From contig CAJNOQ010000368.1 in NCBI GenBank assembly GCA_905250885.1, forward strand, positions 1 through 53,365: a stretch of 53,365 nt of DNA. The letters run 5' to 3'. Below, piece by piece: positions 51,789 to 53,365 of this stretch. The translations under genes and the position numbers were made by a program. The notes under the pieces are model-generated. The model did no database searches. It was not told the DNA's origin and worked only from the letters and a program-made list of their open reading frames with translations. Within the stretch, counting starts at the first letter, position 1; each line of letters begins with the position of its first letter. This DNA comes from Didymodactylos carnosus (Eukaryota > Rotifera > Eurotatoria > Philodinida > Philodinidae).

Positions 51789-52665
51789 AATTTCATCGAC
51801 TAATCAAAGCCTAGATGCAGAATGACGAGGAGAATATTTCTAGGTGCTTACTAGACCTTAGAACTACTCTCAGAAAAAAATTAGTCCGCCCACTACAATA
51901 AATATACCATTTCATAGAGAATTTGTCAAGCTACAATTTGATATATATAATATAGAAAAAAGCCATAGGGCAGCTTGACATTAGAAATGTTTCTGAAAAG
52001 CTAGAATTCTGCTCGTAATTCTTAATTTTCTCTATCAGAACTCACTGTTTATGCGATAAAAATATCATGTTTGGAATCAGGATCGAAAACTGAGTCGACT
52101 TATGTGTATTTCGAAAGTTTTATTTGATTTTCATTATTGTGATGAAAGTCTCGATAATTTTTCAACGTGAAGATTTGGCAAAAACTAAAACAGTCGGATA
52201 GGATGAAAATTCACGATGCCCTATGACGCTTTTTTCTCTATATTATATATATCAAATTGTAGCTCGACAAATTCTCTATGGAACGGTATATTTATTGTAG
52301 TGGCCAGATGAGAAATGTTGATATAGAATATCTGAGACTTTTTGCACGTAGGAGATCATTTTCCATAGCCAGCAGTATTTCTAAACATACTTGACCCCAG
52401 AACGACTATTTCCGCATATGTAATATACAGAAATATAGCGAAGAACAAGAGCTTCCGAATGACATATAATAGCTGTGAGGGATTGCGGAACTGAGAGAGA
52501 AAGATCCAAAAATACGATCTATAATATATATCAGTAGAAATTTAATCAAATTTGATTCAACCAATTTTTTTCTGAGAGTAGTTAGTTCTAAGGTCTAGTA
52601 AGCACCTAGAAATATTCTCCTCTTCATTCTGCATCTAGGCTTTGATTAGTCGATGAAAACATATT
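51789..52665. mobile_element. Large foldback element
   Basis: The left arm 51789-51985 is continuous. Its outer part matches, inverted, 52556-52660 (core CTAGGTGCTTACTAGACCTT / AAGGTCTAGTAAGCACCTAG). Its inner part matches, inverted, about 52205-52310 (core ATAGAGAATTTGTCAAGCTA / TAGCTCGACAAATTCTCTAT). The right arm is therefore split by about 245 bp (52311-52555) absent from the left arm, either an insertion or a left-arm deletion. No transposase is coded. About 90% identity between arms suggests moderate age. Confidence 0.8.
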
Positions 52666-53029
52666 CTATAATTTTTTAATTGAGTTTTAAGATGAAAATT
52701 CGTTCTTCGTAATTAAAAAGACTTATTTGAGTGGATCTAACAATAGCATTTTCCAATCTATGTTGTGGGCAAAAGGAGCAAAAATAAAATCACAATGAAG
52801 CAGCTGAAATAGACTAGTTTTTAAGTTTTAAAGTGAACTGATTTTGAGTGACTGTGACTTTTTGAGTGAGGATTTCTCAGTTTTGTATCAGAATGGTCTA
52901 AATAAGTTTTCACTATTTTATTATTATTTTTTTTTATAATTTATTTTCATAATTTGGTGAGAGGTTGATGCTAAAATTGCTGAATAAAACTAAATTTACG
53001 AAAAATATAGAACTGCTGTCTATTTCAAG

Positions 53030-53293
53030 CTTTCTTTGTTGGGTGTGAAGACACCATACAAATGGTTTGAGAATTACTTGTCAGATCGTGTGCAGAGGAG
53101 TCGAATATGCGGATCGTTTTCAGAAACAGTGGAATCACACAAGGATTTATTTTGGATCCTTTACTGTTCTGATCTTTATAGAAAAAATATCGGCCGTCAT
53201 GGAATGACAGAAAATGGAACGCTACTTTCGGTGCTGTGTAAAGATGTTCAAAACTCAGCTCATCCTTACAGTTTGAAGAAATGTGATCTATAG
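53030..53293 (+). mobile_element. Fragment of LINE (non-LTR) reverse transcriptase
   Basis: The frame LGVKTPYKWFENYLSDRVQR ... ICGSFSETVES matches the segment G(I/V)....WF.SYL.(D/N)R.Q......S upstream of the reverse-transcriptase active site in LINEs (Jockey/CR1/RTE-like). The following block GITQGFILDPLLF (the equivalent of GVPQGSILGPLLF) is read at 53131-53169 in another frame, so the copy is frameshifted. The YxDD motif is not in view. The fragment is 5'-truncated. Confidence 0.75.
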
Positions 53294-53365
53294 AAAAATT
53301 ATAGCCTAGACTTTGGGTTGTCTATGGAAAAAAATAGAATTTCAAATCTATGTTTCGTTTTCGAA

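Noticed and set aside
53030-53293. Host gene reading of the last frame
   Set aside because: The sequence matches LINE reverse transcriptase and is frameshifted before the LLF block.

Overview
The window is nuclear DNA of a small-genome metazoan. It is AT-rich, almost every gene is split by introns of about 50-75 bp with GT...AG borders, and the proteins are animal-specific (NSMAF/FAN, a Brat-type NHL protein, MEIOC, APC, NLK, JADE). The compact introns, low GC, abundant small foldback DNA elements and one intronless gene resembling bacterial/fungal proteins fit a rotifer, most likely a bdelloid. That placement is inference: no rRNA, mitochondrial or spliced-leader marker is present.

Layout. 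1-102 is an exact copy of part of the NSMAF BEACH exon. 196-4043 is non-coding and ends with a Tc1/mariner-derived foldback element. 4044-7689 is NSMAF (4 exons). 8651-9403 is an intronless gene of uncharacterised family. 9404-12553 is non-coding. 12554-14922 is a Brat-like NHL protein. 17724-21293 is a MEIOC homologue. 21294-27469 is a 6.2-kb non-coding stretch rich in T-runs and foldbacks. 27470-35313 is a WD40 protein of about 30 exons, closest to WDR97/WDR87. 36758-39060 is an APC-like protein with a beta-catenin/Axin-binding segment and no armadillo repeats. 40940-43578 is Nemo-like kinase. 45170-47229 (minus) is an unidentified small basic protein. 48772-51003 is a JADE-family PHD protein. 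From 51.5 kb on the sequence is mobile-element debris: a small terminal-inverted-repeat element, a large foldback and a LINE reverse-transcriptase fragment.

All genes but one lie on the plus strand. There is no operon logic, but APC and NLK, two Wnt-pathway regulators, are direct neighbours, and two likely germline/differentiation regulators (Brat-like and MEIOC) are also adjacent. The most unusual signal is non-coding: at least eight patches, each built from imperfect iterations of its own short self-complementary word (for example AAGATCTTA, CAAGTACTTG, GACTCGAGTC, CCTATAGG). Two of them share hAT-like ends. They are concentrated between 31 and 49 kb and include one over-long intron. All exon models are read by eye from splice sites and reading frame; none is supported by transcript data.
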